From assembly GCF_028476545.1 (NCBI RefSeq), contig NW_026731939.1, positions 125,001 to 189,000 of the forward strand: a DNA stretch of 64,000 nt, written 5' to 3'. Origin of the DNA: Physella acuta (lineage: Eukaryota > Mollusca > Gastropoda > Physidae). The notes under the pieces are model-generated. The model worked only from the letters and a program-made list of their open reading frames with translations, searched no databases and was not told the origin of the DNA. The translations under genes were made by a program, and so were the position numbers. Shown one piece after another: positions 22,569-36,385 of this stretch. Within the stretch, counting starts at the first letter, position 1. Each line of letters starts with the position of its first letter.

Positions 22569-23334
22569 TTTGTGTATTAAGCTTCAAGGCTTGACCAATG
22601 CCGCCGTTAAAACATCTTACGGTCAGCTACACATCTCTCGTGTTAAGAGACAGGACAAAAGCGCCGCAACAGGAAAGTGGCGAAATGGGTATCGATTAAT
22701 TATTGTTCGGTAATTTTTAATTTATTGTCGTTCTAAGTCCGCCGCCGTGGCCCGCGTGCACGTTGGTGAGCAGCCACGGACGGGGGCACGCGTGCAGAAG
22801 TGTGTGGTCTCTCAACACACTGACACGTGTTGGGGGGTGGCTGTAGCACGTGCGTTGTTGGTGGAGAGGGCGCCACATGTTCTAGACTAAAGGAGGGGGG
22901 AGGTGGAACAAGCATTGGTCATATATGGCTGGCTCGAACAATTATAGTACATGTTCTAGACTAAACGTGAGGGGAGGGGTAACAAGCATTGGTCATATAT
23001 TGCTGGCTCGAACAATTATTGTACATGTTCTGTCACGTTGTTTATAGAACACCCGTGTAGGGGTATATCAATAGAACAATAATTCTGTTTCGATTGAGGT
23101 GTAAAAATCAAAACTAAACAAGCACCACAATGGTCACAGTACACATCTATTTCCAGTCAGACAATTTCTGTTTACAATACAGCTTAGATTCCCTAACTCT
23201 GCTACCCTACACCACCCTAGCCTACAACCTGTTGAGTGCGGCTTTAGATGTCAGGGACTTGTTTAGCTACGCTAGATTGAAAAAAAAGGGGGTGGGGGGT
23301 GGGTTCTCTTCCTGCGAGTTATAAGAACACGATA
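22569..23334. other. Unassigned DNA with a 73-bp direct duplication
   Basis: About 22877-22950 and 22951-23028 are direct copies sharing 'acatgttctagactaaa', 'aacaagcattggtcatata' and 'ggctcgaacaattat'. 22735-22860 is GC-rich with CACGTG-like motifs. No gene is supported. Confidence 0.55.
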
Positions 23335-23790
23335 TGGAGTTCTCTCCCCCTGCTCACACTCCCCAGTGTCTTAAGGTCATCGAGTTATTCCCCCCCCCCT
23401 CCCCTCTTGTCTTGAAGACATGTATTTACCCCCTCCCCCCCATTTTGTTTTGAAGACATGGATTTACCCCCTCCCCCCATCCCCCCTTTCGCCCAATGTC
23501 ATGAAAACATGGAGTTATTTATCCGAGTATCACGAGTGCATGAAGTACGCCCCCCCTATTGTCCAGTAGACACGGAGTTATCCCCTCTACCCCCTTCCGT
23601 TGTGCTTTGAAGAGTTATCCCCCTTCCCCATTGTCCTGAAGACCTGGAGTTATCTCTCTCTTGTTATTAAAACATAGATTTATCTACCCGTGTTATGACA
23701 CAGTGTTATCTATCCTCGTCCAATGACGACATGGAGTTATCTCCCCGCCTGTTTTTGAGGACATGGAGTTATCTGCCCGTGTACACAATC
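23335..23790. repeat. Degenerate tandem repeat, about 50-60 bp unit
   Basis: The phrase 'gacatggagttatc' followed by C-rich 'ccccctcccc' sequence and 'tgtcttgaagacatgg' recurs eight to nine times with strong length variation. Confidence 0.75.
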
Positions 23791-24270
23791 AGCTATGTGT
23801 AACAACAGCTCACGTGAAAAAAGTCACTTTTCGACATTCCCCGATCAGTTGCTGTTTGACTGAACGGCAAGATCTGTGTGTCAACTATTCTACAACCATG
23901 TTGCAACCCTTATGCAAGCACACGCCATCCCTGATACAAACTCTATACCAACACTTACTCAACGCTTACGCACACACAAACCAAAAACAGCAACCCGTGT
24001 CCATTCTACAACCCTTTTGCCAAACTTGAACCAACCCTTATATTCTAGCATTCGCCAACCATGACGCAACCCGAAATGACTAAAACTGACTAATATTTTT
24101 ACAACCTAGATGCCAACCACTATGTAACCTTAAAACTCGCTAACTTTGACGCAAACTATAAAACAACCATCATACAATCCTATGCTAAAGCACAACATAT
24201 AAGCCAACATAACATTACATAATCCTTATATCAACATTAATACAACTCATACGATAACAACTACCTGTCA
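23791..24270. other. A/C-rich DNA leading into the 22-bp array
   Basis: G-poor sequence with scattered 'acaacccttatgcaa' phrases, probably decayed outer units of the array that follows. The 88-codon frame at 23763-24029 has no recognisable domain. Confidence 0.4.
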
Positions 24271-25335
24271 TGTTACAACCCTTATGACAACCATGTTACA
24301 ACCCTTACACCAACCATGTTACAACCCTATACCAACCATGATACAACCCAATTCCAACCACGATACAACCCTATACCAACCATGATACAAACCTATACCA
24401 ACCACGATACAACCCTATACCAACCATGATACAACCCTATACCAACTATGCTACAACTCTACACCAACCATGATACAACCATGATACAACCCTATACTAA
24501 CCATGATACAACCCTACACCAACCATGATACAAACCTACACCAACCATGATACTACCATATACCAACCACGCATGATACAACCCTACACGAACCATGATA
24601 CAACCCTGTACCAACCATGATACAACCCTTCCACCAACCACGATACAAACCTATACCAACCATGATACAACCCTACACCAACCATGATACAACCCTACAC
24701 GAACCACGATACAACCCTATACCAACCATGATACAACCTTATACCAACTATGCTACAACTCTACACCAACCATGATACAACCATGATACAACCCTATACC
24801 AACCATGATACAATCCTATACCAGCCATGATACAAACCTATACCAACCATGATACTATCCTATACCAACCACGCATGATACAACCCTACACGAACCATGA
24901 TACAACCCTACACGAACCATGATACAACCCTACACGAACCATGATACAACCTTACACGAACCATGATACAACCCTATACCAACCATGATACAACCCTATG
25001 CCAACCACGCATGATACAACCCTACACGAACCATGATACAACCCTTCCACCAACCACGATACAAACCTATACCAACCATGATACAACCCTACACCAACCA
25101 TGATACAACCCTACACGAACCATGATACAACCCTTCCACCAACCACGATACAAACCTATACCAACCATGATACAACCCTAAACCAACCGCGATACAACCC
25201 TACACGAACCACGATACAACCCTATACCAACCATGATACAACACTATACCAACCATGATACAACCTTACACCAACCATGATACAGCCCTACACCAACCAC
25301 GATACAACCCTATACCAACCATAATACAACCCTCA
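24271..25335. repeat. Minisatellite, 22 bp unit
   Basis: Close to 48 units of 'accatgatacaaccctatac' plus 'ca', with 'cacgatac' and 'acacga' variants and an occasional 'acgcatgatac' variant. Larger blocks (for example 24290-24600 versus 24700-24900) repeat the same variant order, indicating block duplication. Confidence 0.95.
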
Positions 25336-26084
25336 TATTGCCAAACTTGAAAGCTCTATATAACCACCACACCAATCCACATCCCCACATCAAACAAAAC
25401 ATACCAACCTGTTTAGGGGACGGCTAATCCATGCACAATTTTAATTACCATCTCTACACCACAACTCCGTGACGTTTATCAAATATCCAACATCCGAATC
25501 TAAACCATCCGCCTGCGTATTTTAAACCTCACTTTTACACATATAAAAAAAAAAACTGGCTCTCTACCACTTTTTATTTTTTATTTGAAATTCACAAACA
25601 ATACCCAGTTATTTATTTTGTATTGTTTTCAATGTAAGGACTGCTATGGTTAAAAAGGCAATGTTCTATAGTGGTAAATAGCGAACAGCCAGCTAGATGC
25701 ACGGGTCGACTGGAGGGGAAACTCGGTGTCCCGTTTTCTCTCGCGCGCTCGTGTCGGGCAGTACTCACGCGGGCGCGCGTCGTACAAGACAGCAGAGTAG
25801 AAACCCAGCGGCCCCCAGGGGCTCGGCAGACGACAGAGGCGGCACTTTAAAGGGAGGGAAAAGTGGGGGGGGGGGGTTCTTCCTGGTTCAGTACAGTGGA
25901 TTTAGCAGACGACTCAGGCGGGACCTCAGGTTGGAGGGGGGGGTAGAGGGAGTACTTCCGGTTCGTTTTGTGGATTGCCAGACGACACAATTGGTGTTTA
26001 AGAGTGTGTTATTTATGGTATTTTGTGCAGTGCTACTTTGTGCTACATGTACATTATTGTGCTACCTGAAGAGTAAGTCTCCAC
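25336..26084. other. Unassigned, CpG-dense segment at 25690-25830
   Basis: 25690-25830 has many CpG, including 'tctctcgcgcgctcgtgtcg' and 'cgcgggcgcgcgtcgtac', unlike its AT-rich neighbours. It opens a 201-codon frame (25697-26302) that runs straight into the 14-bp array, with no recognisable domain. A CpG-rich promoter or first exon is possible but unsupported otherwise. Confidence 0.35.
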
Positions 26085-26800
26085 TTTATTGTGCTACATC
26101 TACATCGTGCCACCTCCACTTTGTGTCACCTCCACGTTGTGTCACCTCTATTGAGTCACCTCTATTGTGTCACCTCCACGTTGTGTTACCTCCCGATAAT
26201 GTGCCACCTCTATTGTGTTACCTCCACGTTGTGTCACCTCTATTGTGTCACCTATATTGTGTCACCTCTATTGTGTCACCTCTATTGTGTCCCCTCTATT
26301 GAGCCACCTCTATTGTGTCACCTCTATTATGTCACCTCTATTGCGCCACCTCTATTGTGTCACCTCCACGTTGTGTCACCTCTATTATGTCACCTCTATT
26401 GTGTCACCTCTATTATGTCACCTCTATTGCGCCACCTCTATTGTGTCACCTCTATTGTGTCCCCTCTATTGAGCCACCTCTATTGTGTCACCTCTATTAT
26501 GTCACCTCTATTGCGCCACCTCTATTGTGTCACCTCTATTGTGTCCCCTCTATTGAGCCACCTCTATTGTGTCACCTCTATTATGTCACCTCTATTGCGC
26601 CACCTCTATTGTGTCACCTCTATTGTGTCACTTCTATTATGTCTATTATGTCACCTCTATTGCGCCACCTCTATTGTGTCACCTCCACGTTGTGTCACCT
26701 TCACGTTGTGTCACCTCTATTGTTTTACCTCTACATTGTGTTCCCTCCACATTGGTGTCACCGCAACATTGTTCCACCCCTAAATCGTGGTACCTCTACA
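26085..26800. repeat. Minisatellite, 14 bp unit
   Basis: About 48 units of 'gtgtcacctctatt', with 'ccacgtt' and 'gcgccac' variants; a block containing 'gtgtcccctctattgagcca' recurs at 26288, 26458 and 26543. The 14-bp period shifts frame every unit, and three overlapping Leu/Cys/His/Ser-rich frames (up to 230 codons) result. Confidence 0.95.
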
Positions 26801-26940
26801 TTGTGTCACCACTTTATTTTGCCAGTTCTACATTGTCTCACCTCTTCGCTGTGTCACCTCTACCTTGCATCACATGTGGGTAGCCGTCGTATTTCAACGT
26901 ATTCAATTGATGTAAAATGATTGTTAGGTGTGCTTAGGTT

Positions 26941-27790
26941 TGCCTGTCGTCCCTACTGGGACATAGGCCACTGACAAGAGCTCTCCAGCTTTCTGTGTCC
27001 TGGGCTAGTCTCTCCAACTGTCCCCAGGTGTATCCAATCTTCTTGGTGTCAGGCATCTCTGTCCTGGGCTAGTCTCTCCAACTGTCCCCAGGTGTATCCA
27101 ATCTTCTTGGTGTCAGGCATCTCTGTCCTGGGCTAGTCTCTCCAACTGTCCCCAGGTGTATCCAATCTTCTTGGTGTCAGGCATCTCTGTCCTGGGCTAG
27201 TCTCTCCAACTGTCCCCTAGTTGTATCCAATCTTCTTGATGTCAGGCATCTCTGTCCTGGGCTAGTCTCTCCAACTGTCCCCAGGTGTATCCAATCTTCT
27301 TAGTGCCTTCTTCCAGGTCACGTCTCCAGGTCTTTCTTCGTCTGCCTCTCCTCCTCCTGCTCTGTGGATTCCAGGTGAGGGCCTGTCTTGTTATGCTGGA
27401 TACAGGCTTCCTGAGTGTGTGGCCAATCCATTTCCATTTTCTATGTAGGATCTCTACTTCAACTGGCAGTTGGATAGTCTTTTAGTATCTCATAGTTGTA
27501 GGCCAGCGTATTCGAAGGATATTTCTGAGGCGTGAGTTTATAAATGATTGTATTTCCTTCATATTTATAGCAGTTATTTTCTATGTCTCATCTCCATACA
27601 GTAAAACAGGTTTTACTAGTGTGTTGGAGACCCGAATTTTTATTCCCAGAGTTAAGACCGCTCCTGCCTAGTCCGTTCTTATTTTCTTATTTCTGCTTCT
27701 GTCCCGCCTTGCTCATCAATAATACTTCCAAGGTAGGTGAATCTATTCACTTGTTCTAGGGCTTCGTCTGTTTGTGTTATATGGGTGCTG
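26941..27790 (-). mobile_element. LINE (non-LTR retrotransposon) 3' fragment
   Basis: Read on the minus strand across several frames, it encodes the carboxyl end of a LINE reverse transcriptase: RFTYLGSIIDEQGG, then a VLLYGDET-like motif, LRNILRIRWP, EILHRKWKWIGHTLRKP, ITRQALTWNPQ, an Arg-rich RRRKTWRRDLEE, GYTWGQLERLAQDR and finally WRALVSGLCPSRDDRQ. This order is typical of the region downstream of the reverse transcriptase in RTE/CR1/Jockey-like elements; the exact clade was not determined. The endonuclease and the catalytic domain are absent, and frame changes and stops are frequent, so it is a 5'-truncated dead copy. An internal 64-bp segment is amplified five-fold. Confidence 0.85.
26993..27318. 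repeat. 64-bp tandem amplification inside a LINE
   Basis: Five units starting at about 26997, 27061, 27125, 27189 and 27254 share 'gtcctgggctagtctctcca', 'actgtccccaggtgtatcca' and 'atcttcttggtgtcaggca'. Four are almost identical; one has a one-base insertion. 64 is not a multiple of three, so the amplification destroyed the LINE frame. Confidence 0.95.
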
Positions 27791-28529
27791 CTTGATGTAT
27801 TGACTTAAAGAACTTTACATCTGTGGATAAAACGATTAGACCGCTATATAATCATCTTCTCTTATGTGAAACGATTAGCCCATTACAAAATCCAGTATTC
27901 TGCTGTGAAATGATGAGACTACCGAATCCCCCCCCCCCCACCCATGTTGTGAAATAATGATTAGCCCTGCTACAAAGTCCTCTCCCCTCACGTGAAATTA
28001 TTAGCCCACTTCAAGAGCTGTGACAGATTGTGAACACCTCACCGCCTATTGCGTCAGTTTTAGAAAGTTTAATTTAAATGTATATCGACTCGACGAACTT
28101 GCATTTTTGTATTTTAATCTAGACTTATTGCGAAATAACTTGAATCAGATGACATATGAAGTAAAGCACTTCATCAATATAGATTTGAAACAAAGTCATG
28201 CTTGTAAATGAAATTTACTAAACTAGTGGGTAATTACCCTGGGTTTTGTTTAGACCTTTGTTACTTTTGCGTCCAAAACATAGTTTCCTAATCTCATCTT
28301 TAGCTTAACCCTAATCTAAATCTCATCTTAGCACATGCTCTAGACTTAGGTTTTGTTTATTTTTTTCTGAACTCAATCCTAACACATCGTCATCATTGTT
28401 ACATTTTATTCCCTGCAGAGCATATGACCTCTCCCAAAGCTTTCTACTGTCTACAGTCTCCTGCAACTTTTCTCAGCTGTTCCCAATTTCTTCATATTTG
28501 TTTAGTCTCATCCAGCACGCTAGGAGGCC
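27791..28529. other. Unassigned DNA
   Basis: A degenerate phrase 'gtgaaacgattagcccatta' recurs four times between 27825 and 28010, suggesting an old tandem repeat. The 63-codon frame at 28020-28211 has no recognisable domain. Confidence 0.4.
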
Positions 28530-28790
28530 ATGTCTTTCGGGGTCGACCCCTGTGTCACCATGTCTTCCTGGGTTGACCCCTGTGTCACCATGTCTTCCTG
28601 GGTTGACCCCGGTGTCACCATGTCTTCCTGGGTCGACCCCTGCGTCGCCATGTTTCCTGGGTTGACCCCTGTGTCACCATGTTTCCTGGGTTGACCCCTG
28701 TGTCACCATGTTTCCTGGGTTGACCCCTGTGTCACCATGTTTCCTGGGTCGATCCATGTGTCACCATGTCTTCCTGGCTTGACTCCTGCA
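28530..28790. repeat. Minisatellite, about 29-30 bp unit
   Basis: Nine units of 'accatgtcttcctgggttga' plus 'cccctgtgtc'; the left half uses 30-bp units and the right half 29-bp units, marking an internal length change. Confidence 0.93.
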
Positions 28791-28839
28791 TCAAAAGCCT
28801 TAGGGGTTCCACTCCAGGCTCTATTGCCAGCATCTTAGC

Positions 28840-29060
28840 CTGACTAATCTTGATAAAACACAACCCCAACACAATAGACCATCTTGTTATACATAAAACA
28901 TATCAAACTATATCCCTAGTTTTAAACAATCTTAACATAACCCCAACACAATAGATCATCTTGTTAAACATAACCCATATCCTTAGCTTAACTTAATCTT
29001 AACATAACCCCAACACAATAGACCATCTTATTTAACATAACCCATATCCCTAGCTTAACT
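28840..29060. repeat. Tandem repeat, about 70-80 bp unit
   Basis: Three units share 'ataaccccaacacaatagac' and 'catcttgtt.aacataaccc' with 'atatccctagcttaacttta'. Confidence 0.7.
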
Positions 29061-29249
29061 TTAATTTTAAAATTACATCCACTTAATTCCTAACTTAGAA
29101 AACATAGCCCTAACCCTCTGTTAATCCCACAACCAACTTAATCCCAGCTCTAATCTAACCACAATACAAGATCTATCCACACATTTCTGCAGCACCACAT
29201 GCCATGGGCACGTGCGGGAAAAGATGATGATCCATACATCTTAGTTATA

Positions 29250-29870
29250 GGGCTTGTAAGTAGGTCACCAGCTTCTTATACTAGCCAGCTAGTATTTTTT
29301 AAAACAATTGTGAATATGTTTATTAAATCGGTAAAAAAAAAGAAATAAAAGCTACTAAGGGGTCATCCATAAATGACGTCACACTCGTAGGGGGGAGGGG
29401 GGGGTCCGTAATTTTGTGACGATGTGTGATGAGGGGGAGGGGGGGGGGGTCAGATGTTGCGACGTCACATTTTTGCATTATAAAAAAGCAATGTTAGAAA
29501 ACGAATTTTAGACGTTATTTTGCGTTTTAGATAACTGTTTTAATAAATTGTAATAGTTTAGACAATATTTTGGAAAAATATCGATGTTTTTAAAAAATTC
29601 AACTGCAATTTTGAGGGGGGTTGTAGGTTGAGGTGTGACGTCATTTTAGGGGGGGGGGGGTCTGGCTTTTTGTGACGACGTCTGACGGAGGGGAGGGGGG
29701 GAGGTAAAAATCGTCCAGAAAAGCGTGACGTCATTTATGGATGACCCCTTACGCTATTGTTAAGTTATTTAAAACCGTAAAAACTGGTAATGATACCTTG
29801 AGAATTCACCTGACCCTGGCTAACGAGATTTCAAATTTTAAGTAACAGAAGCAAAGAGACTTACAAGCCC
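29250..29870. mobile_element. TA-target MITE (outer), split by an inner MITE
   Basis: Ends are GGGCTTGTAAGT and ACTTACAAGCCC, a 12-bp inverted repeat flanked by TA on both sides (29248-29249 and 29871-29872). A TA duplication suggests the Tc1/mariner superfamily. About 230 bp of this element remain once the inner element is excluded. There is no coding capacity. Confidence 0.75.
29358..29749. mobile_element. TA-target MITE (inner), AGGGGTCATCC family
   Basis: A 392-bp element with long inverted ends starting AGGGGTCATCCATAAATGAC, flanked by TA at 29356-29357 and 29750-29751. The interior has poly-G runs beside 'tttgtgacgatgtgtga' on each arm and an AT-rich centre. It lies inside the outer MITE and is therefore younger. 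A fragment of the same family is at about 11608. No transposase is encoded. Confidence 0.85.
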
Positions 29871-29872
29871 TA

Positions 29873-30719
29873 TTGCTCATAACCCTTACTTCATCTCCTT
29901 TAGCAACCTGTTAGTCCTTGTGGTTTTTAAACCTTACACATCTTTAGATTAACCCAGACATAACCTAGAAAATTAACAACTAACCATGTCGGTGCTAAAT
30001 TAGCAGTAATCAACATGTACTATCTAAGTACTTTATTTTAATTTTTGCAAACAAGAAAGTTTAACATATTTTGCTGGATTGGGAAAAGTTAAAAAGTTAA
30101 TAATGTATTGAGAATGTAATTTAGCGCAAGAACCGTGACTCTCCATCTCCTTCCATCATAACTCTATGAAGGGACATAACTCAAGTCACATCAAAGGGAG
30201 CGAACAACAATCTTTGTTGCGGAACAAACTCAAATAAAGCGTTTGCTTTTTTTTTTAATAATAAAACGCTCTGCTAGGGAAAAAACTACATCCTGGAGTA
30301 GATTTCCTCCAATCATGCTAAGATTAAGTACTCTTGGAACCCTGGTATGCGGGATAATCAAACGATGACGACTAATGAGATATGAAATCGTGTCAGGAGC
30401 ATTACGTCCCTTTAAATTTGGCCTAACCAGGCACAACACGTCAGAACTTTTACGACTGTGTCACTTCGTCAAAGATGTTAACATGTCAGGATGATATTTT
30501 TATAAAGCATCAGCTGAGCATCATACATGTAACACTAAGTGGGTACCGGTCAGGGCATCTCAAATTAATGTCTACGGGTCACCAAGACAAATAATAAAAA
30601 GGAGTGTATCCATTGACTTAAAACTAACATGGACCATTTATTTATAGCTGTTATTTATAAACCAATTCCGGTAAATGCCTTGCATCACTTGAAAAATTAT
30701 GTATCTCGCTTATATGTAG
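29873..30719. other. Unassigned DNA
   Basis: A 69-codon minus-strand frame (30230-30439) has non-repetitive composition (for example LVRPNLKGRN and MIGGNLLQDVVF), but I recognise no family and see no splice or promoter context. It could be a scrap of an old element. Nothing else is visible. Confidence 0.3.
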
Positions 30720-33569
<2,850 letters not shown>

Positions 33570-33574
33570 AGAAG

Positions 33575-36385
33575 ATAATAATGAGCGTGCGAAAGCTTAT
33601 TCCAAAGTTCCTGAGTTCCTACCCTCGGAAAGTTAGCTGGGGACAGCAGTCCATCAAAGAGAGAAAACACCAAAATCAAACAACTGCTGCCTTGTAGTAG
33701 GTAGTCCAAACTGGCGAAAAAGTGCGTTTTAGGGTCAGTTTTTGCGGTTTTCAAAAATAAAATTTCACTACTTCTAGTTGTCCTATAAGAATAAAAATTA
33801 TATGTCAATAAAGTTTAAGCCTTTATCTGTCGTAATCTGGTATTTTTATATCTGTAACACATGTTTGAATGTGTTTTATATTTGTTTGAAAAGTATCAGT
33901 TACGTCAACAAATTTCACTGTTTTGCGTGTACCGATCGACCCCACACTGTTTCATTTGGTTGCGGCTTCGCGACGAAGCATCGTAGAAGCATAATCTTAA
34001 TGTCATTTTAAAGAGCGAATTCTAGTCTATCGTTTGATGTATAAATTGAAAAAATAACTTGCTTATTTCATTTTAAAAAATCAGTTTTTAAACTTTAAAT
34101 GACGATATATACACGAAAACAAACTAATTCTGTTTCAATCTTTACACCGATGTAAAGTTCACTTTTATAACTAATTTGTGTTGTAAATTCAAGTCTTTCT
34201 GATTTACGGTCGCGAAGCCGTACCCTCAATAAGCATATAACCCTCGAGTCAACTTTCAGCCCCGAGTCAGTTGTTCGCCGAACGGTTTTAAAGGTTGACG
34301 ACCGATGATGCTAAACGGATTTTACCCTTGCTAGAGCCTTCAAACAAGTTGTAAGTATCATTTTTAAAGTTTCATTTCCATTTTAATAAATGAATTTTAA
34401 GTTTGAATGTCAGTTTGGTTTAATTAGCACACGTTATTAATGTAAATTTGAACCCTACTAGTCCACGGTTTTAGCGTGTGAACTACGCTTGTACACATGG
34501 TGTGTTTAAACGTGAAGCTATTTAATTCAGGACATTCTAGGGACTTAAAATATGGATGCACTTAACTATTAGATGCTAGTGTTTACTAATTCTTTAAAAT
34601 CTATCGAATGGGATTAATGATAGGGTCGTATTACTACAGTTTATCTGGACTATCGCGTCAAAATTATGAATCGACAAATTCAAAATGGCCACCAGACATT
34701 CTTGGTTACTATGTGGACGAACTCAATTATTTACAGTGAACGAAGGTTAAATGCTTATAAAATATTATTGAAACACAAAAGAAACTTATAATTGTAATAA
34801 CTGTACATTGTTATCAATTTATTTAAAACAAAAGACACTAAATTTTAAGGATTAATGTGATTAATTTTTAATTTTCTGTTGTGCACTTTGATTCTGATTC
34901 CCCTGCTGAATAATGTGAAATGGTCTGCACCAGTCTCCTTAATAAAATGTACCAGATCAATTTTTAGATGGTGGTGCAATTTAATAAGATTGTACATGTT
35001 GTGACTTAGTTTTAAATGTTATATTAGTTGTAAGTGTAAGTAGTACTAGTAGTATTTCTCATTATTTATTTATTTTATATGCATATAGTAACAATGAAGG
35101 ACAGTTAAGTTGTCCTATATGATGTTGAGAACTACAGTATGGCATCTTCATCATTGGATATCTCAACCAGGGTGGCACAAGCAACGAATATTTCAAATTT
35201 CATTCAGTAGAATTACTCTTAAATATAGATCTATATATATAAAGTATAAATTACTTTTAACAAAAAGGCGTTTTCAGGCTTTTTCATATGTTTCCAGTTA
35301 TAGTCATAGGACACATAGTAGGCCTACACAATAGGCTAGTAGTAAATTTAATTATATTTTATTAATCACTAAATCAATTGTTTATTCCATAGCTGGAGAC
35401 ATTTACGGTGGCCTATCCAGAACTTACCTTACAAGGGAAGGGAAGAAGGCCAAGACCCCACTCCCCCCTACAATTCCCAAAACATATTACTTACTCTTGA
35501 TGCTCCACAAGATCAAGGTTGAGGGAAACAAGACGTACAAAGATGTGGAGTTGTAGTTTTAAAAACTGTTCCCCCAAAGCAGTTATCAACCGGATAGGTT
35601 TGAAAAGAAACCAAAGCATGTGGCATCAACTGCTGCATCACTTGTAGGCATCACGTCTTTATTAAACTACATTACATTACATTTACTCTACTAAATTTTG
35701 ATTCTGTTTCTCCTGCACTAGATAACTGTGGTATATTTTTAAATAATATTTTAACTCATATGATTTTTTACAATAATTAACACATTTCTCCACGTTGATG
35801 TTACCAACACAATAGTTTTATAGTTATTCCAAAGCAAAAAAAAAAAAAATTGAATTTTTTTTTTATGAAAATAAAAGTGATCGAAACGCATTTTTGCCAT
35901 TTTCAATTATTTTTTTACCTTAGAAAGACTCATTTTAGATGACTGAAAAAAATTGGGCATATATATTACAAACTTTGCAGCAACTTTACCAATTTCTACA
36001 CTTCTGTGTTATTTAGTTTAAAAAATATGGGTTCTCAAAAATGGCACTTTTTGAAAATCAGTTTTTTACCAAATTTTGCTTTTTTAAAAATCGCATAACT
36101 TTTTTATTTATTGAGATATTTTTATAAAATTTGTGGCATAGACCTTACAATTAAAAGTTCTTTCATGACATACTCACTCCAGAAGTCTGCAATCAATAGT
36201 TAATTTCAGTTTGGACTACCTACTTGTAGTTTGTTCTTGATTGGACAAAGATCTTGGAACCATATCCAGAAAAAAAGGAGGCAAAAGTCGCATTCAACGA
36301 GCCATATGGCGCATAAAAAGTTGACACATAACACTTTCAGTTGGAGGACAATTTTACAAAGTAAGAACGAAGAAGAAGAAGAGAG
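33575..36385 (+). mobile_element. SINE-2 copy, interrupted by a 2.5-kb transposon
   Basis: The left half (33575-33697) carries 'gttagctggggacagca' and 'caactgctgccttgtag'. The right half (36223-36385) continues with 'cttgtagtttgttcttgatt', 'tggacaaagatcttggaa' and ends in a GAA-rich tail. The order and sequence match the uninterrupted SINE-2 copies at 9754 and 54532, so the transposon at 33698 landed within it. The tRNA-like head is poorly preserved. Confidence 0.85.
33698..36222 (+). mobile_element. 2.5-kb TIR element 'TAGGTAG', copy 1
   Basis: Ends are the 16-bp perfect inverted repeat TAGGTAGTCCAAACTG. The flanks carry CTTGTAG on both sides (33691-33697 and 36223-36229); if the first T of the element is counted as target, the duplication is 8 bp (CTTGTAGT). 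A sister SINE-2 copy (9754-10050) shows the unoccupied site. The interior is AT-rich, with 'ttgcggcttcgcgacgaagc' near 33960 and a complementary 'ggtcgcgaagcc' near 34208. No transposase domain is recognisable; the longest shared frame is 77 codons (33778-34011). It is therefore either non-autonomous or unknown. The target length excludes TA-target (mariner) and TTAA-target classes; hAT (8 bp) or P-like (7-8 bp) remain open. Copy 2 is at 41703-44217. Confidence 0.9.

Noticed and set aside
26091-26920. Overlapping 104-230-codon Cys/Leu/His-rich frames
   Set aside because: The 14-bp unit cycles all three frames and all are open, which is the signature of a stop-free repeat, not of coding selection.
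33778-34011. 77-codon frame conserved in both 2.5-kb elements as a possible protein
   Set aside because: The copies are 97-98% identical overall, so a shared frame is expected by chance. No domain, and the segment is as AT-rich as the rest.
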